Shown in pieces: positions 44,907-55,160 of a stretch of DNA of 64,000 nt (the stretch's first letter is position 1; the number at the start of each line of letters is the position of its first letter). The notes under the pieces were generated by a model. The model saw only the letters and a program-made list of their open reading frames with translations. It made no database searches and was not told the DNA's origin. The DNA lies in NCBI GenBank assembly GCA_963770765.1, contig CAVYQS010000007.1, forward strand, positions 372,001 to 436,000, read 5' to 3'. This stretch comes from CAVPCY01 sp963770765 (GTDB lineage: Bacteria; Actinomycetota; Coriobacteriia; Anaerosomatales; PHET01). The translations under genes and the position numbers were made by a program.

Positions 44907-46869
44907 ATGAGCGACGCTCCGCCCCCGATCGACGCCGCCTTCTTCGATGCGAGCACCGCGGCATCCGACGACTTCTACCGATACGTCAACGGCGGCTGGC
45001 TCGAGGCCAACCCCGTCCCGTCCGAGTACGCATCGTGGGGCGCACCTCAGATCGTCAATGCACGCAACCAGGAGTTGCTGCACCGGCTGCTGCAAGACGC
45101 TGCGAGCCCGAACCGAGCATCGCGGCTCGGCCGACCGGATGGTGGGCGACTACTTCGCCGCTGCGATGGATGAGGAGTCGATAGCGGCTGCGGGAGCCAA
45201 GCCGCTCGAACCGTTCTTGACGCGTATCGGCGCCGCCTCGTCCGTCGCTGACGTTCGCGACATCGTGCGTGATATGCAGCGTTGCGGGGCGGGCCCTCTG
45301 CACGCGCTCGGCGTCGCACCCGACTTCGAGGACTCGGACGCCTACCTCGTCTACGTCCACCAGGGCGGACTCGGACTGCCCGAGCGCGACTACTACACGC
45401 GTGACGACGAGCAGTCGACAGCGCTCCGCCAGGCGTACGTCTCCCACATCGCCAATCAACTCCGCAACCTCGGGGACGCCGAGGAAGACGCTCGTGCGTC
45501 CGCCGAGCACATCCTCGCCTTCGAGACGCGCCTGGCCGAGGCGTCTTATACCGCCGAACAACTGCGCGATGTCCGGCTCACGCTGAACCGATACGACGTC
45601 GCCGCCCTCGATGAGCTCATGCCGGGTTTCGGACTGAGCCCGTACGTCGCGGAGCTCGGTGTCACGTCGGCGACGGTCAGCATCGACAACCCCGGCTTCT
45701 TCCCGGCGCTCGACGCCGCCCTCGCCGAGACTCCGATCGAGGCGCTCCGCGACTACCTTCGCTGGCATCTGGTCCGTGCGTTCGCGCCTGCCCTCGCGCC
45801 CGCGTTCGAGAATGAGGCGTTCGCCTTCTACGGTAAGACGCTCGGCGGCCAGCAAGAGATGCAGCCACGCTGGAAGCGCGTGCTCAACGCCGCCTCCGCA
45901 GACATCGGCGAACTCGTGGCTCAGCTCTACGTCGAGGCCGCGTTCTCCACGCAGGCCAAGAAGCGGTGCGAGGAGATGGTCGAGCATCTCATCTCGGCGA
46001 TGGAGCAGGCGATTCGGGGCGCAGAGTGGATGACGGAGTCCACCCGGGCGGAGGCCCTGAGGAAGCTCGGCGGATTCGGCTACAAGATCGGCTTCCCTGA
46101 TGAGTGGCGTGACTACTCGGGGCTCGTGATCGAGCGGGACTCCCACGCCGAGAACCGCATGCGGTGTGAGGCGTTCGAGTTCGACCGGCAGCTGGGCCGA
46201 CTCGGCGAACCGGTCGACCGGGCCGAGTGGGCGATGCCCGCACACACGGTCAATGCGTACTACCACCCGTTGCTCAACGAGATCGTCTTTCCTGCCGGAA
46301 TCCTGCAGCCTCCGTTCTTCTACGCGGACGCCGATGATGCGGTGAACTTCGGCGCCATCGGCGCGGTCATCGGACACGAGATCACGCATGGATTCGACGA
46401 CCAGGGCAGCCACTTCGACGCCGACGGCCAGCTGCGCGACTGGTGGACCGAGGCGGACCGCGCCGAGTTCATGCGGCGTGCCCAGGTGCTCGTGGAGCAG
46501 TTCGACGAGTACGCGGTCGCTGACGACCTGCACGTGAACGGCCGCCTCACGCTCGGCGAGAACATCGCAGACCTCGGTGGCCTGACGATCGCCTACAACG
46601 CGCTACGTGCCGCGCTCGCCGAGGAGCCGATCGCGGCCATCGACGGGTTCAGCCCCGAACAACGGTACTTCCTCTCGTGGGCGACGGTCTGGCGCACGAG
46701 CTATACCGACGAATACCTGACGCTCATCGTCAAGACCGACCCGCATTCGCCTGCTGCGACACGCGTGAACGGCCCGTTGTCGAACCTTCCGGCGTTCGCT
46801 GCCGCGTTCGAGATCCCGGAGACGGCGCCCATGGTGCGCAGCGAGGGCACGCGAGCGCACATCTGGTAG
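44907..46869 (+). CDS. M13 family metallopeptidase (frame interrupted near 45115)
   Basis: A neprilysin/PepO-like zinc peptidase of about 653 aa without signal peptide. Key motifs are VNAYYHP with FPAGILQPPFF, the zinc-binding HEITH in IGHEITHGFDDQG, and the third ligand in GENIADLGG. One extra base near 45115 separates LLQDAASPNR from SADRMVGDYFAAAMDE; both parts fit the family, so it is probably one gene. CTGGAGGA precedes the ATG at 44907. The family cleaves small peptides in the cytoplasm or outside. Confidence 0.9.
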
Positions 46870-46915
46870 ACGCTCGGGGGGCCGAATCCCAGCCCCTCGA
46901 CCGGCGCACCGTTGC

Positions 46916-46944
46916 TTTACGCATGAGTCACGCGCGGGTACTAT
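46916..46944 (+). promoter_or_regulatory. Possible promoter of tRNA-Ser(GCT)
   Basis: TTTACG (46916-46921) and TACTAT (46939-46944) are spaced by 17 bases, 47 bases before the tRNA. Confidence 0.4.
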
Positions 46945-46991
46945 ATCCATTCGCGCGTCCAAGCACGAACCACCCGCAACCGCGCGTACGT

Positions 46992-47086
46992 GGAGAGCTG
47001 GCCGAGTCGGTCGAAGGCGCTCGCCTGCTAAGCGAGTAAGGGGCCATAAAGTCCCTTCGAGGGTTCGAATCCCTCGCTCTCCGCCA
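46992..47086 (+). tRNA. tRNA-Ser (anticodon GCT)
   Basis: A 95-nt class II tRNA with CCA encoded. The acceptor stem is GGAGAGC/GCTCTCC; the anticodon loop is CTGCTAA; a long variable arm is present. Decodes AGC and AGU. Confidence 0.95.
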
Positions 47087-47120
47087 TTGACATCCACCTT
47101 GCTCGGCAGGGTTCGGTCGG

Positions 47121-47149
47121 TTGACACCGCCGTGCTCTGGTGGCAGGAT
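47121..47149 (+). promoter_or_regulatory. Promoter of tRNA-Arg(ACG)
   Basis: A perfect -35 TTGACA and an actinobacterial-type -10 CAGGAT (47144-47149), spaced by 17 bases and 24 bases before the tRNA. Confidence 0.7.
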
Positions 47150-47173
47150 ACGCAAACCCCGTGAGGGGCCCGT

Positions 47174-47250
47174 GCGCCGTTAGCTCAGCTGGATAGAGTA
47201 TCTGACTACGAATCAGAAGGTCGCAGGTTCGAATCCTGCACGGCGCACCA
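47174..47250 (+). tRNA. tRNA-Arg (anticodon ACG)
   Basis: A 77-nt tRNA with CCA encoded. The acceptor stem is GCGCCGT/ACGGCGC; the anticodon loop is CTACGAA. A34 is the target of TadA, encoded about 2.9 kb away. Confidence 0.96.
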
Positions 47251-47426
47251 TCTGCGAACACCGGCGGCCCCGCACCTCGTGCGGGGCCGCCGCGTTTACC
47301 GGGCCGCTTTCGGGCACCTTCTGTGCGGGAGCGCGAACCATGTGGTCGCCGCGCTCGTCGAAGTCCATGAGAGCGACGGAAAGCCGGGCCGCGTGCGGTC
47401 CGGCTCGAACCACACAGGAGGCACCG

Positions 47427-48152
47427 ATGTCGTACCGCACACGTCTCGCCGCGGTGATCGCGGTCGCCCTTCTCGGCACTGCGATGATCTCGGGCTGCAA
47501 GACCGAAGTGGTGACCGCTCCCGAGTCCGAGCAGCTGGGAACGGTCACGGCGTCCGGAACCGGCACGGTCGCCGCACCGCCCGACCAGGCGGTCATGAGC
47601 TTCGGAGTCACTCGGCAGAATGCCGACGCGAAGGTCGCGCTCGACGAGGCATCGAAGGTCGCCGAGGACATCACCGCCGCCGTCAAGAAGGCGGGCGTGG
47701 CCGATGAGGACATCCAGACGCAGAGTGTGAGCGTCTTCCCGCTCACGACCGACTCCGGCGGCAAGCCCGCGATCACCGGGTACCAGGCGTCGTTGTCGGT
47801 GAGCACGACCGTTCGCGACCTCTCCAAGCTCGGTGACACGATCACCGCGGCGACCGGTGCCGGAGCCGACACCGTGAACGGGCCTTCGTTCACCGTCGAC
47901 GACGACGCCACCTTCCGCGAAGAGGCGATCCAGAAGGCCGTGGACGACGCGCGCCGCAGCGCCGAAGCGATGGCGAAGGCCGCCGGCAAGCAGGTGGGAG
48001 ACGTCGTGCGTCTGAGCGCCTCGGACACCTACGCCTCGCCGATGCCGATGGCGGGAGCGGAGTTCCGGGCCGCCGATGCTGCGAGCGTTCCCATCGAGCC
48101 GGGTACCCTCGACGTGTCGGCCAACGTGGTGGTGGTCTTCGCACTGCGCTAG
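47427..48152 (+). CDS. SIMPL-domain (DUF541) lipoprotein
   Basis: A 241-aa lipoprotein with lipobox ISGC, then a SIMPL/DUF541 domain. It starts VTASGTGTVAAPPDQAVMSF and contains GVADEDIQTQSVSVFP and AIQKAVDDARRSAEAMAKAAG. The family is periplasmic or extracellular; some members form oligomers and are linked to stress. CAGGAGG precedes the ATG at 47427. Confidence 0.88.
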   Translation: MSYRTRLAAVIAVALLGTAMISGCKTEVVTAPESEQLGTVTASGTGTVAAPPDQAVMSFGVTRQNADAKVALDEASKVAEDITAAVKKAGVADEDIQTQSVSVFPLTTDSGGKPAITGYQASLSVSTTVRDLSKLGDTITAATGAGADTVNGPSFTVDDDATFREEAIQKAVDDARRSAEAMAKAAGKQVGDVVRLSASDTYASPMPMAGAEFRAADAASVPIEPGTLDVSANVVVVFALR

Positions 48153-48238
48153 AAGCCCCGCCGCGCCCACGGACCGTTCGATCGTCACCAGCGCCCACCT
48201 CTCCAAGCGTGCGATAATCGCTTCCGGGAGGTGGGCGC

Positions 48239-48730
48239 ATGCGTACGGTCATCGGGGTGATGGGCGGCGCCGTCGCAAGCGACAGCGTCACCGCGAACGC
48301 CTACGAGGTGGGCCGGCTGATCGCCGAGCAGGGCTGGGTGCTGCTCAACGGTGGCCGCGACGCGGGCGTCATGGCCGCATCGGCGATGGGAGCCTCGGAG
48401 GCGGGCGGTCTCGTGATCGGCATCCTGCCCGGCGAGAACTCCGTCGCGGCCTCTCCCCACGTCGACGTCGCCATCCCCACCGGCATGGGCGATGCGCGCA
48501 ACATCATCAACGTGCTCGCGAGCGACGCCGTCATCGCGCTGCCCGGCGGTGCGGGAACCATCTCGGAGGTCGCGCTCGCGCTCAAGAGCGGCCGCACCGT
48601 CATCGCGCTCGACTTCGCGTTGGGGACCGCCTTCGACCAGTACTACGCCAAGGGGCTGCTCATGGATGCCTCCACGCCCCATGAGGCCGTCTTGCTCGCG
48701 TCCCACTGCGTCGTCAGAGGCGAGCTGTGA
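48239..48730 (+). CDS. LOG-like (TIGR00725, Rossmann) protein
   Basis: A 163-aa Rossmann protein of the TIGR00725 group, related to lysine decarboxylase-like/LOG and molybdenum-cofactor carrier proteins. It has VIGVMGGAVASD at the start, LLNGGRDAGVM and the motif PGGAGTISEVA. Whether it releases nucleobases like LOG or binds a cofactor cannot be decided. GGAGGTG precedes the ATG. Its stop overlaps the next start (GTGA). Confidence 0.83.
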   Translation: MRTVIGVMGGAVASDSVTANAYEVGRLIAEQGWVLLNGGRDAGVMAASAMGASEAGGLVIGILPGENSVAASPHVDVAIPTGMGDARNIINVLASDAVIALPGGAGTISEVALALKSGRTVIALDFALGTAFDQYYAKGLLMDASTPHEAVLLASHCVVRGEL

Positions 48731-49542
48731 CCCTCGACGGCAAGGTCATCGTGGTGACCGGTTCCACGCGCGGCATCGGGCTCGCGATCGTGCAGGCGGC
48801 CGCTGAGCGCGGTGCCACCGTCGTCGTGAGCTCGCGCTCCGCCGAGATGAGCGCCCGGGTCGCCACCGACCTCAGGGCCGCGGGGGCGAGCGCGACGGGC
48901 TTCTCGGCGGATGTCAGCGACTACGACCAGATCGTCGCGCTCCGCGATCACGCGATCGCGAACCACGGCCGGATCGATGTGTGGTTCAACAACGCGGGCG
49001 TGAGCAACGGCTACCGCCCGCTCGACGAGGAGAGCCCCGAGGAGCTGCACGACCTGATCGCGATCAACCTGCTCGGCCACATGTACGGCGCACGGGCGGT
49101 CATCCCGTACTTCCGGGAGCACGGCGGCTACCTGATGAACATGTGCGGGCGCGGGTGGAAGGGGCCGGCAACGCCCTACACGACCGCGTACGCGGCCAGC
49201 AAGGCGGCGATCGCCTCCCTCACGCGCTCGCTTGCCGCCGAGAATCGCGATATCGCGAACCTCTCGGTGAACGCCTTCACGCCCGGGATGGTCGACACCG
49301 ACTTCTACGTGGACATCAAGTGCAGCCCTCGGCTCGAGGCCACCAGGGGCAACGTGAGACTCGCGCTCGACGCGTTCGGGACGCCGCTTCACGAAGTGGG
49401 CGCCCGAGCTGCGCGCCTCATCGCCGAGAGGCCCGGCGCGACTACGGGAAAGGTGTATCCGATGCTCACCGCGGGCCGTCTGATGTCGGGCGGAGCGAAG
49501 ATGGCGTGGTGGGGTATGACCGGCAAGATGAAGAGAGGCTGA
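48727..49542 (+). CDS. Short-chain dehydrogenase/reductase
   Basis: A 271-aa classical SDR with cofactor motif TGSTRGIGLA, NNAG in VWFNNAGVSNG, and the catalytic Tyr/Lys in YAASK. The usual catalytic Ser region reads MCGRGWKGPATPY. The GTG start overlaps the LOG-like stop. The ABC pair follows after three bases, so four genes could form one transcript. Confidence 0.9.
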   Translation: MTLDGKVIVVTGSTRGIGLAIVQAAAERGATVVVSSRSAEMSARVATDLRAAGASATGFSADVSDYDQIVALRDHAIANHGRIDVWFNNAGVSNGYRPLDEESPEELHDLIAINLLGHMYGARAVIPYFREHGGYLMNMCGRGWKGPATPYTTAYAASKAAIASLTRSLAAENRDIANLSVNAFTPGMVDTDFYVDIKCSPRLEATRGNVRLALDAFGTPLHEVGARAARLIAERPGATTGKVYPMLTAGRLMSGGAKMAWWGMTGKMKRG

Positions 49543-49545
49543 CCG

Positions 49546-50274
49546 ATGCCCCAGACCGAGGACCTCGTGGTCATGCGCGACGTCCGTAAGACCTACCACA
49601 TGGGCGAGGTCGAGGTTCAGGCGCTGCACGTCGCCGAGCTGTCGATCAAGGCCGGCGAGTTCGTGGCGATCCTCGGGCCTTCAGGCTCGGGCAAGACGAC
49701 CCTGCTCAACCTCATCGGCGGCATCGATGCACCCACCAGCGGGTCGATCGTCTTCAACGGGCAAGAGATCTCGGGCCTGAACCGCAAACAGCTCACCCTG
49801 TTTCGCCGAGAGAACATCGGCTTCGTGTTCCAGTTCTTCAACCTGATCCCCACCCTCACCGCCGAGGAGAACGTGCGCTTCGCTCTCGAGCTCTCGGAGC
49901 GCGACGGTCAGGGAACCGGGCTCGACGCCGCAGAACTGCTGGACAAGGTCGGACTCGCCGAACGAACCCACCACTTCCCCGCGCAGCTCTCCGGCGGCGA
50001 GCAGCAGCGCGTCGCCGTGGCGCGCGCGCTCGCGAAGGCGCCGAAGCTGATCCTGGGCGACGAGCCCACCGGCAACCTCGACTTCCGCACCGGCAAGCTC
50101 GTGCTGGGGGCGCTGCGCGACGTCAACCGGGAAGAGGGCGCCGCGGTCGTGCTCGTCACCCACAACATGCCGCTCGCGGCGATCGCCGATCGCGTACTGC
50201 AACTTCGGGACGGCGCGATCGTCTCGCAAGAGTTCAACAGCTCGCCACTCGACCCCGACGACGTGACCTGGTAG
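49546..50274 (+). CDS. MacB/LolD-type ABC transporter ATP-binding protein
   Basis: A 242-aa ATPase with Walker A GPSGSGKTT, signature LSGGEQQR, Walker B LILGDEPTGNLD and switch His in VTHN, all typical of the LolD/MacB/FtsE group. It partners the large FtsX-type permease encoded 10 bases downstream. Confidence 0.92.
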   Translation: MPQTEDLVVMRDVRKTYHMGEVEVQALHVAELSIKAGEFVAILGPSGSGKTTLLNLIGGIDAPTSGSIVFNGQEISGLNRKQLTLFRRENIGFVFQFFNLIPTLTAEENVRFALELSERDGQGTGLDAAELLDKVGLAERTHHFPAQLSGGEQQRVAVARALAKAPKLILGDEPTGNLDFRTGKLVLGALRDVNREEGAAVVLVTHNMPLAAIADRVLQLRDGAIVSQEFNSSPLDPDDVTW

Positions 50275-50283
50275 GCCGATCCC

Positions 50284-52656
50284 ATGAGCATGCTCTCGCT
50301 CAAAGCGTGGCGAGACACCCTGGCTCACAAGGGGCAGTTCATCGCGCTCATCGTCTTGGTCTCGCTCGGCATCACGAGCTTCGTGACGTTCCAGAACGGC
50401 TACTACGACCTTCGGGCGTCGCTGGATACCGCCTACAGCCGTTTGCTGTTCGCCGACATCACCGGCCACGTGGAACGCATGCCGCTGTCTGCGTCGCGCG
50501 ACATCGAGCGGATTCCCGGCGTCGTGGCGGCACGAGTCAGGACCGTCCAGGACGTGGGACTCGAACTCGCCAGCGGCGACCAGGCCACCGCGCGGATCAT
50601 CTCGGTGCCCAACGGCCCGGGCTCGACCGTCAACGACGTGTACGTGGAGGCGGGGCGCTACCCCGCGCCGGGCAGCCGCAACGAGGTGCTGCTCAACCCC
50701 AAGTTCGCCGCCGAGACCGGCACGGGCGTCAACAGCATGCTCACGCTTCGGATAGGGGGAGAGCGTCGCGAGGTGCGCGTCGTGGGTATCGCGTCGGACC
50801 CGGAGTACCTGTATGCGCTCCGCTCCACCGGCGACCTTCCCTCACCGGGCGACTTCGCCGTGCTGTTCGTCCCCGAGAGCGGGATCGAACGCCTGCTGGG
50901 CACGGTCGGTTCGGGCAACGACGTCGCGGTCAGGGCGCCGGGCGCCGATATCGACGTCCTCACCGATCGGCTGGAGGATGAGCTCCGGCCTTACGGGCTC
51001 GTCGATACCGTGCCGCGTGCCGATCAGCCCGGCGTCGACGGGCTTCGCTCGGAGCTCGAGCAGAACCGGGTGATGGCCCGCACCCTGCCTGTGCTCGTCT
51101 TGCTGATCAGCTCGATGTCGCTGTTCATCGCCCTCTCTCGGCTGGTCACCGCACAGCGAGGGGAGATCGGACTGGCCAAGGCGCTCGGCTACACCGACCT
51201 GCAGATCATGGCCCACTACCTCAGTTTCGCCCTCATCATCGCGCTGGGTGGCTCCCTGCTGGGAGTCGGGCTCGGATTGCTGGGCGCCCGCGGGGTCGCT
51301 GCGAGCTACGTGAGCCTGCTGGGAATACCGTTTCTCCAAAGCGGGGTCTACCCGGGGGTCATCGCGATCGCCGTGGGCATCGCCGTGCTCTCATGCGTGC
51401 TGGCCGCCCTGGTTCCGGCACGCAACTCCGCGCGGCTCGCTCCCGCGGTGGCCATGCACGCCGACCCCAACAAGTCGCTCGCCGGAGGTCGCATCCCCCT
51501 TGTCGAGCGCGTACTCGGGCCCCTGCTGCCACGCACCTTCACCATCCGCGTCCCGCTTCGCAACATCTTCCGGGCGAGGCGCCGCAGCCTCTACACGGTG
51601 CTGGGGATCGCGTTCGCGATGGTCTTGTCGGTGGTGACCGTGTCGATGTTCGACTCCATCGACTTCCTGCTCGACGAGACGTTCGTCAAAGTCGAGCGGT
51701 GGGACATCGCGGCGGTGTTCGACTCGCCGGTGGGTGAGGCGCGCATCGCCGAAGTCCGGAGTCTCGACGGGGTCGAGCGGGTCCAGCCGGCGTTGCTGCT
51801 GCCCGTCACCATCACCTACGGAGACGCCGAGGCGGACGTCTCGCTCACGGCGATGCGCCCCGAGGCGGACTTCCACGGGTTCGTGAACCCGCGCGGCGCC
51901 GAACCCTCGGAGGCTCTCGCAGCGGGCGAGCTCGTCATCGCGGCCTCGACCGCCGAGAAGCTCGGCGTGAACACGGGAACGCGCGTCGAGGTGGACTCGC
52001 CGCTCGTGGACGATCCGGTGATGATGGTCGTGGGTTCGCTCAGCGAGGAGACGTTGGGCCAGCCCGCCTTCGTCTCGCTCGACGCAGCCGGCGACCTGAT
52101 CGGCGGGGTGGCCAACCGGTTCAACGCCCTGTACATCGACGCGGACTCCGCGCGGTCTCTGCGGGTCCAAGACGAGATCTACGACATGCCCGGAGCGGCG
52201 AGCGTGCAGGTGAAGGAGGGACTCGTCGAACGGCTCAAGACCCTGCTCGAGCTGTTCAACGTGTTCGGCACGGTGCTCCTGATGTTCGGATCCGCGTTGG
52301 CGTTCGTCGTCGTCTTCACGACGTTCACCGCCAACGTCTCGGAACGGACCCGCGAGATCGCGACGATGCGCACGATCGGTGAGGACAACGTGCGCCTCAC
52401 GATCATGATCACGTTGGAGAACATGCTGATCGCTCTCGCGGCGCTGCCACTGGGCATCTGGCTCGGCCTCCAGGCGACCAACGCGGTGTTCTCCTCGTTC
52501 GAGACAGACGCCTACACCCTCAGGGCGTTCATCTACCCCGAGAGCATCGTGCGCATCTGCGTCCTGATGATCGTGGTGCTGCTCCTGTCCGAGATCCCGC
52601 CGGTGCGCCGCATCTTCCGCCTCGACCTCGCCGAGGCCACCAAGGTCATGGAGTAG
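50284..52656 (+). CDS. FtsX-like ABC permease
   Basis: A 790-aa permease with a helix at the N-terminus, a MacB-like extracytoplasmic domain, an FtsX core (helices near 270, 320 and 365), a second extracytoplasmic domain and a second FtsX core at the C-terminus. The two-domain layout is that of the mechanotransmission type VII ABC proteins. The substrate (lipoprotein, peptide or lipid) is unknown. Confidence 0.9.
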   Translation: MSMLSLKAWRDTLAHKGQFIALIVLVSLGITSFVTFQNGYYDLRASLDTAYSRLLFADITGHVERMPLSASRDIERIPGVVAARVRTVQDVGLELASGDQATARIISVPNGPGSTVNDVYVEAGRYPAPGSRNEVLLNPKFAAETGTGVNSMLTLRIGGERREVRVVGIASDPEYLYALRSTGDLPSPGDFAVLFVPESGIERLLGTVGSGNDVAVRAPGADIDVLTDRLEDELRPYGLVDTVPRADQPGVDGLRSELEQNRVMARTLPVLVLLISSMSLFIALSRLVTAQRGEIGLAKALGYTDLQIMAHYLSFALIIALGGSLLGVGLGLLGARGVAASYVSLLGIPFLQSGVYPGVIAIAVGIAVLSCVLAALVPARNSARLAPAVAMHADPNKSLAGGRIPLVERVLGPLLPRTFTIRVPLRNIFRARRRSLYTVLGIAFAMVLSVVTVSMFDSIDFLLDETFVKVERWDIAAVFDSPVGEARIAEVRSLDGVERVQPALLLPVTITYGDAEADVSLTAMRPEADFHGFVNPRGAEPSEALAAGELVIAASTAEKLGVNTGTRVEVDSPLVDDPVMMVVGSLSEETLGQPAFVSLDAAGDLIGGVANRFNALYIDADSARSLRVQDEIYDMPGAASVQVKEGLVERLKTLLELFNVFGTVLLMFGSALAFVVVFTTFTANVSERTREIATMRTIGEDNVRLTIMITLENMLIALAALPLGIWLGLQATNAVFSSFETDAYTLRAFIYPESIVRICVLMIVVLLLSEIPPVRRIFRLDLAEATKVME

Positions 52657-52682
52657 CCGCCGGCACCGGCTCTCGATGAGCG

Positions 52683-55070
52683 CTACCGCCGAGGGCCTCC
52701 CCCCGGGCCCAGTCCGTGACCTCCGAAGCCATCGCGCAACGCTGTGAGGACACGACCCGCGTAGCGCGGGGCGCTCTCAGAGGCGATCCGCGCTGCCAGC
52801 GACGCATCGATGACCGGAGTGGGGATGCCCGTCTCGGCGGCCACGCGGATCGTCCACTCCCCCTCGCCCGAGTGACCCACGACCCCGCTCACTCCCTCGA
52901 GATCGTCGCCGTAACTCCGATACGCTTCGTGCAGCCAGCCCACGAGTCTCGACTCGATCACGCTCCGGTGCTGATAGAGATCGGCGACCTTCTCGAGGTC
53001 CAGCGCGAACGGCGAGGCGTGCAACACCTCGAACCCCTCGGCGATCGCCTGCATCATGCCGTACTCGATGCCGTTGTGGACCATCTTCACGAAGTGCCCG
53101 GCGCCGTGCCCCTCGAAGAAGCAGTAGCCGCCCGGGGTCGCGACGTCGGCGAACATCGGCTCGACGGCGTCGAAGGCGTCGCGCGCGCCGCCCACCATGA
53201 GCGTCGCGCCGTTTCGCGCACCGGCCGGTCCGCCGCTCGTCCCGCAGTCGAGGTAGCGCACTCCCCGCTCGGCGAGCCGCTCGGCGCGCGGGGCCGCATC
53301 CCGGTAGAAGGAGTTCCCGGCGTCGATGACGATGTCGCCCGGCGACAGCAGCGCGTCGAGTCCCGGCGCGCCGTCGGCACCGAAGAGCAGCGCGTCCACG
53401 GGAGCTCCGGCCGGGACCATCAGCCAGATCACGCGGGGCGGCGCGAGCTTGCTCACGAGCTCGGTCAGCGACGCGACCGGCATCAGGCCTTCCGGCTCCA
53501 TCGCCTCGGCCACCGAGTGGGTGCGGTTCCAGCCCACGACCTCCCAGCCGTGGTCGATGAGGTTGCGCGCCAGGCCGGCACCCATCTTTCCGAGACCCGC
53601 CATACCCACGCGACCTTCGGTCTGCGCTGCGACGATCGCCTCAGCTGCACGGCTCACGATATCGACGCTGTCGGGCTCGTAGTGCTCGAGCGGCGCCAAT
53701 CCGTCGCGCCAACCGGCGGTGATCGGATCGATGAAGCGCCAGCCCGCGTCCACCTCGCGGGTGGAGACGAACAGCGTCTGATCACCTCGGAACGAGTCGT
53801 GAAGCAGCTTGGCGTACTCCTCGACGTACTGTGCCTTCTCGGCCTTCTCGTAGAGGAAGAACGAGAACGTGCGCTCCTCCACTTCGCTCTCGAAGCCGGG
53901 CTTCTTGGTGAAGAAGACGATCTCGATGCGGTCCGACGGCTCGAGTGTGAACACGACCCTGTTCGCGGGATGCTCGAGGCCGTCGCACAGGCAGGGATGC
54001 GGGTGCTTGAAGGTGACCGTGATGCGCTTGCACGCGGGGCCCATCCGCTTTCCGCTCTCCATCATCACCGGCACGCCGGCCCAGCGCGGACCGTTGAGTC
54101 GGGTGAGGATGCGGAAGTACGTCTCGGTCTGGGAGTCGGGAGAGACCCCGCCGATATCGCGGAAGCCGTGGTGCTGCGCGCGGAACGTGTTCTCCGCGAC
54201 CTCGCCCGGCGTCATGAGCGACAGGGACTCGATCACGTCGGCGCGGGCCTCCCGGATGTCGTGCGGGGCGGCGGATGCGGGCTGGTCCATCGCCACCAGC
54301 GCGAGCATCTGCAGCAGGTGGTTCTGCCCCACGTCGCGCAGAGCGCCCACGGCGTCGTAGAACGCGCCGCGTTTCTCGGCGCCGATCTCCTCGAGGAGCG
54401 TGATGTCGATGCTGGCGATCGCGCTGCGGTTCCACTCCGCCTCGAACAGGTTGTTGGTGAAGCGGAAGTTCATGATGCCTTGCAGCATCTCTTTGGCGAG
54501 GTAGTGGTCGATGCGGTAGATCTGCTCCTCGCGAAAGAGGCTTGCGAGCAGGGTATCGAGCTCGCGCGCGCTGCCCTCGTCATCACCGAAGGGCTTCTCC
54601 ACGAGCACGCGCGTCCAGCCCATGAGGTCGCTGCACTCGGCGGTGAGCCCGCTCGACGCGAGGTTCCTGAAGATCATCTCGTAGTGCTCGGGGGGAACGG
54701 CCAGATAGAACAGCTTGTTGGAGCAGACCCCCCACTCGTCTTGGATGCCGCCGAGAAGCTCCGCGGTAGCGGCATAGGAATCGGCATCCGGGAACTGCCC
54801 GTACTGGTAGCAGAACAGGCCCAGGAACTCCTCGACGTCTGCCGGGTCCGCATCGGCGGCCCGCTCGGCGAGGATTCCTCGGATGTGCTCGCGAAGCTCC
54901 GCGTCACCCCAGTCGCGTCGGCCAAAACCCACGACCCGGAACCTCTCGGGAAGCTGTCCTTTGCCTCGCAGGTAGTACAGCGATGGCACGACCTTTCTGG
55001 CCATGAGATCGCCGGTCGCTCCGAAGACGACGAGGACGGTGGGTGCGATGTCGGCTGCGAAGGTGGTCAT
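52683..55070 (-). CDS. Fused glucose-6-phosphate dehydrogenase / 6-phosphogluconate dehydrogenase
   Basis: A continuous 795-codon frame. Residues 1 to about 480 are G6PDH, with NADP motif FGATGDLMARK and active-site RIDHYLAKE. From about residue 485 a second Rossmann domain starts (VGMAGLGKMGAGLARNL), with CGTSGGPAGARNGA and the 6PGDH active-site KMVHNGIEYG, matching the short decarboxylating type (GndA-like). The two oxidative pentose phosphate dehydrogenases are normally separate, with a lactonase between; no lactonase domain is seen. The ATG at 55070 is the family start. Neighbours do not belong to the pathway. Confidence 0.92.
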   Translation of the reverse strand: MTTFAADIAPTVLVVFGATGDLMARKVVPSLYYLRGKGQLPERFRVVGFGRRDWGDAELREHIRGILAERAADADPADVEEFLGLFCYQYGQFPDADSYAATAELLGGIQDEWGVCSNKLFYLAVPPEHYEMIFRNLASSGLTAECSDLMGWTRVLVEKPFGDDEGSARELDTLLASLFREEQIYRIDHYLAKEMLQGIMNFRFTNNLFEAEWNRSAIASIDITLLEEIGAEKRGAFYDAVGALRDVGQNHLLQMLALVAMDQPASAAPHDIREARADVIESLSLMTPGEVAENTFRAQHHGFRDIGGVSPDSQTETYFRILTRLNGPRWAGVPVMMESGKRMGPACKRITVTFKHPHPCLCDGLEHPANRVVFTLEPSDRIEIVFFTKKPGFESEVEERTFSFFLYEKAEKAQYVEEYAKLLHDSFRGDQTLFVSTREVDAGWRFIDPITAGWRDGLAPLEHYEPDSVDIVSRAAEAIVAAQTEGRVGMAGLGKMGAGLARNLIDHGWEVVGWNRTHSVAEAMEPEGLMPVASLTELVSKLAPPRVIWLMVPAGAPVDALLFGADGAPGLDALLSPGDIVIDAGNSFYRDAAPRAERLAERGVRYLDCGTSGGPAGARNGATLMVGGARDAFDAVEPMFADVATPGGYCFFEGHGAGHFVKMVHNGIEYGMMQAIAEGFEVLHASPFALDLEKVADLYQHRSVIESRLVGWLHEAYRSYGDDLEGVSGVVGHSGEGEWTIRVAAETGIPTPVIDASLAARIASESAPRYAGRVLTALRDGFGGHGLGPGGGPRR

Positions 55071-55160
55071 GAGCGGGCACGCCTCTCGGTCGGTCGATCG
55101 GGGAGCTACGTGGTGATTGTTCCCCGCGCCGGAGCGTGCGCATCTGCTACCGTTCTCGGC

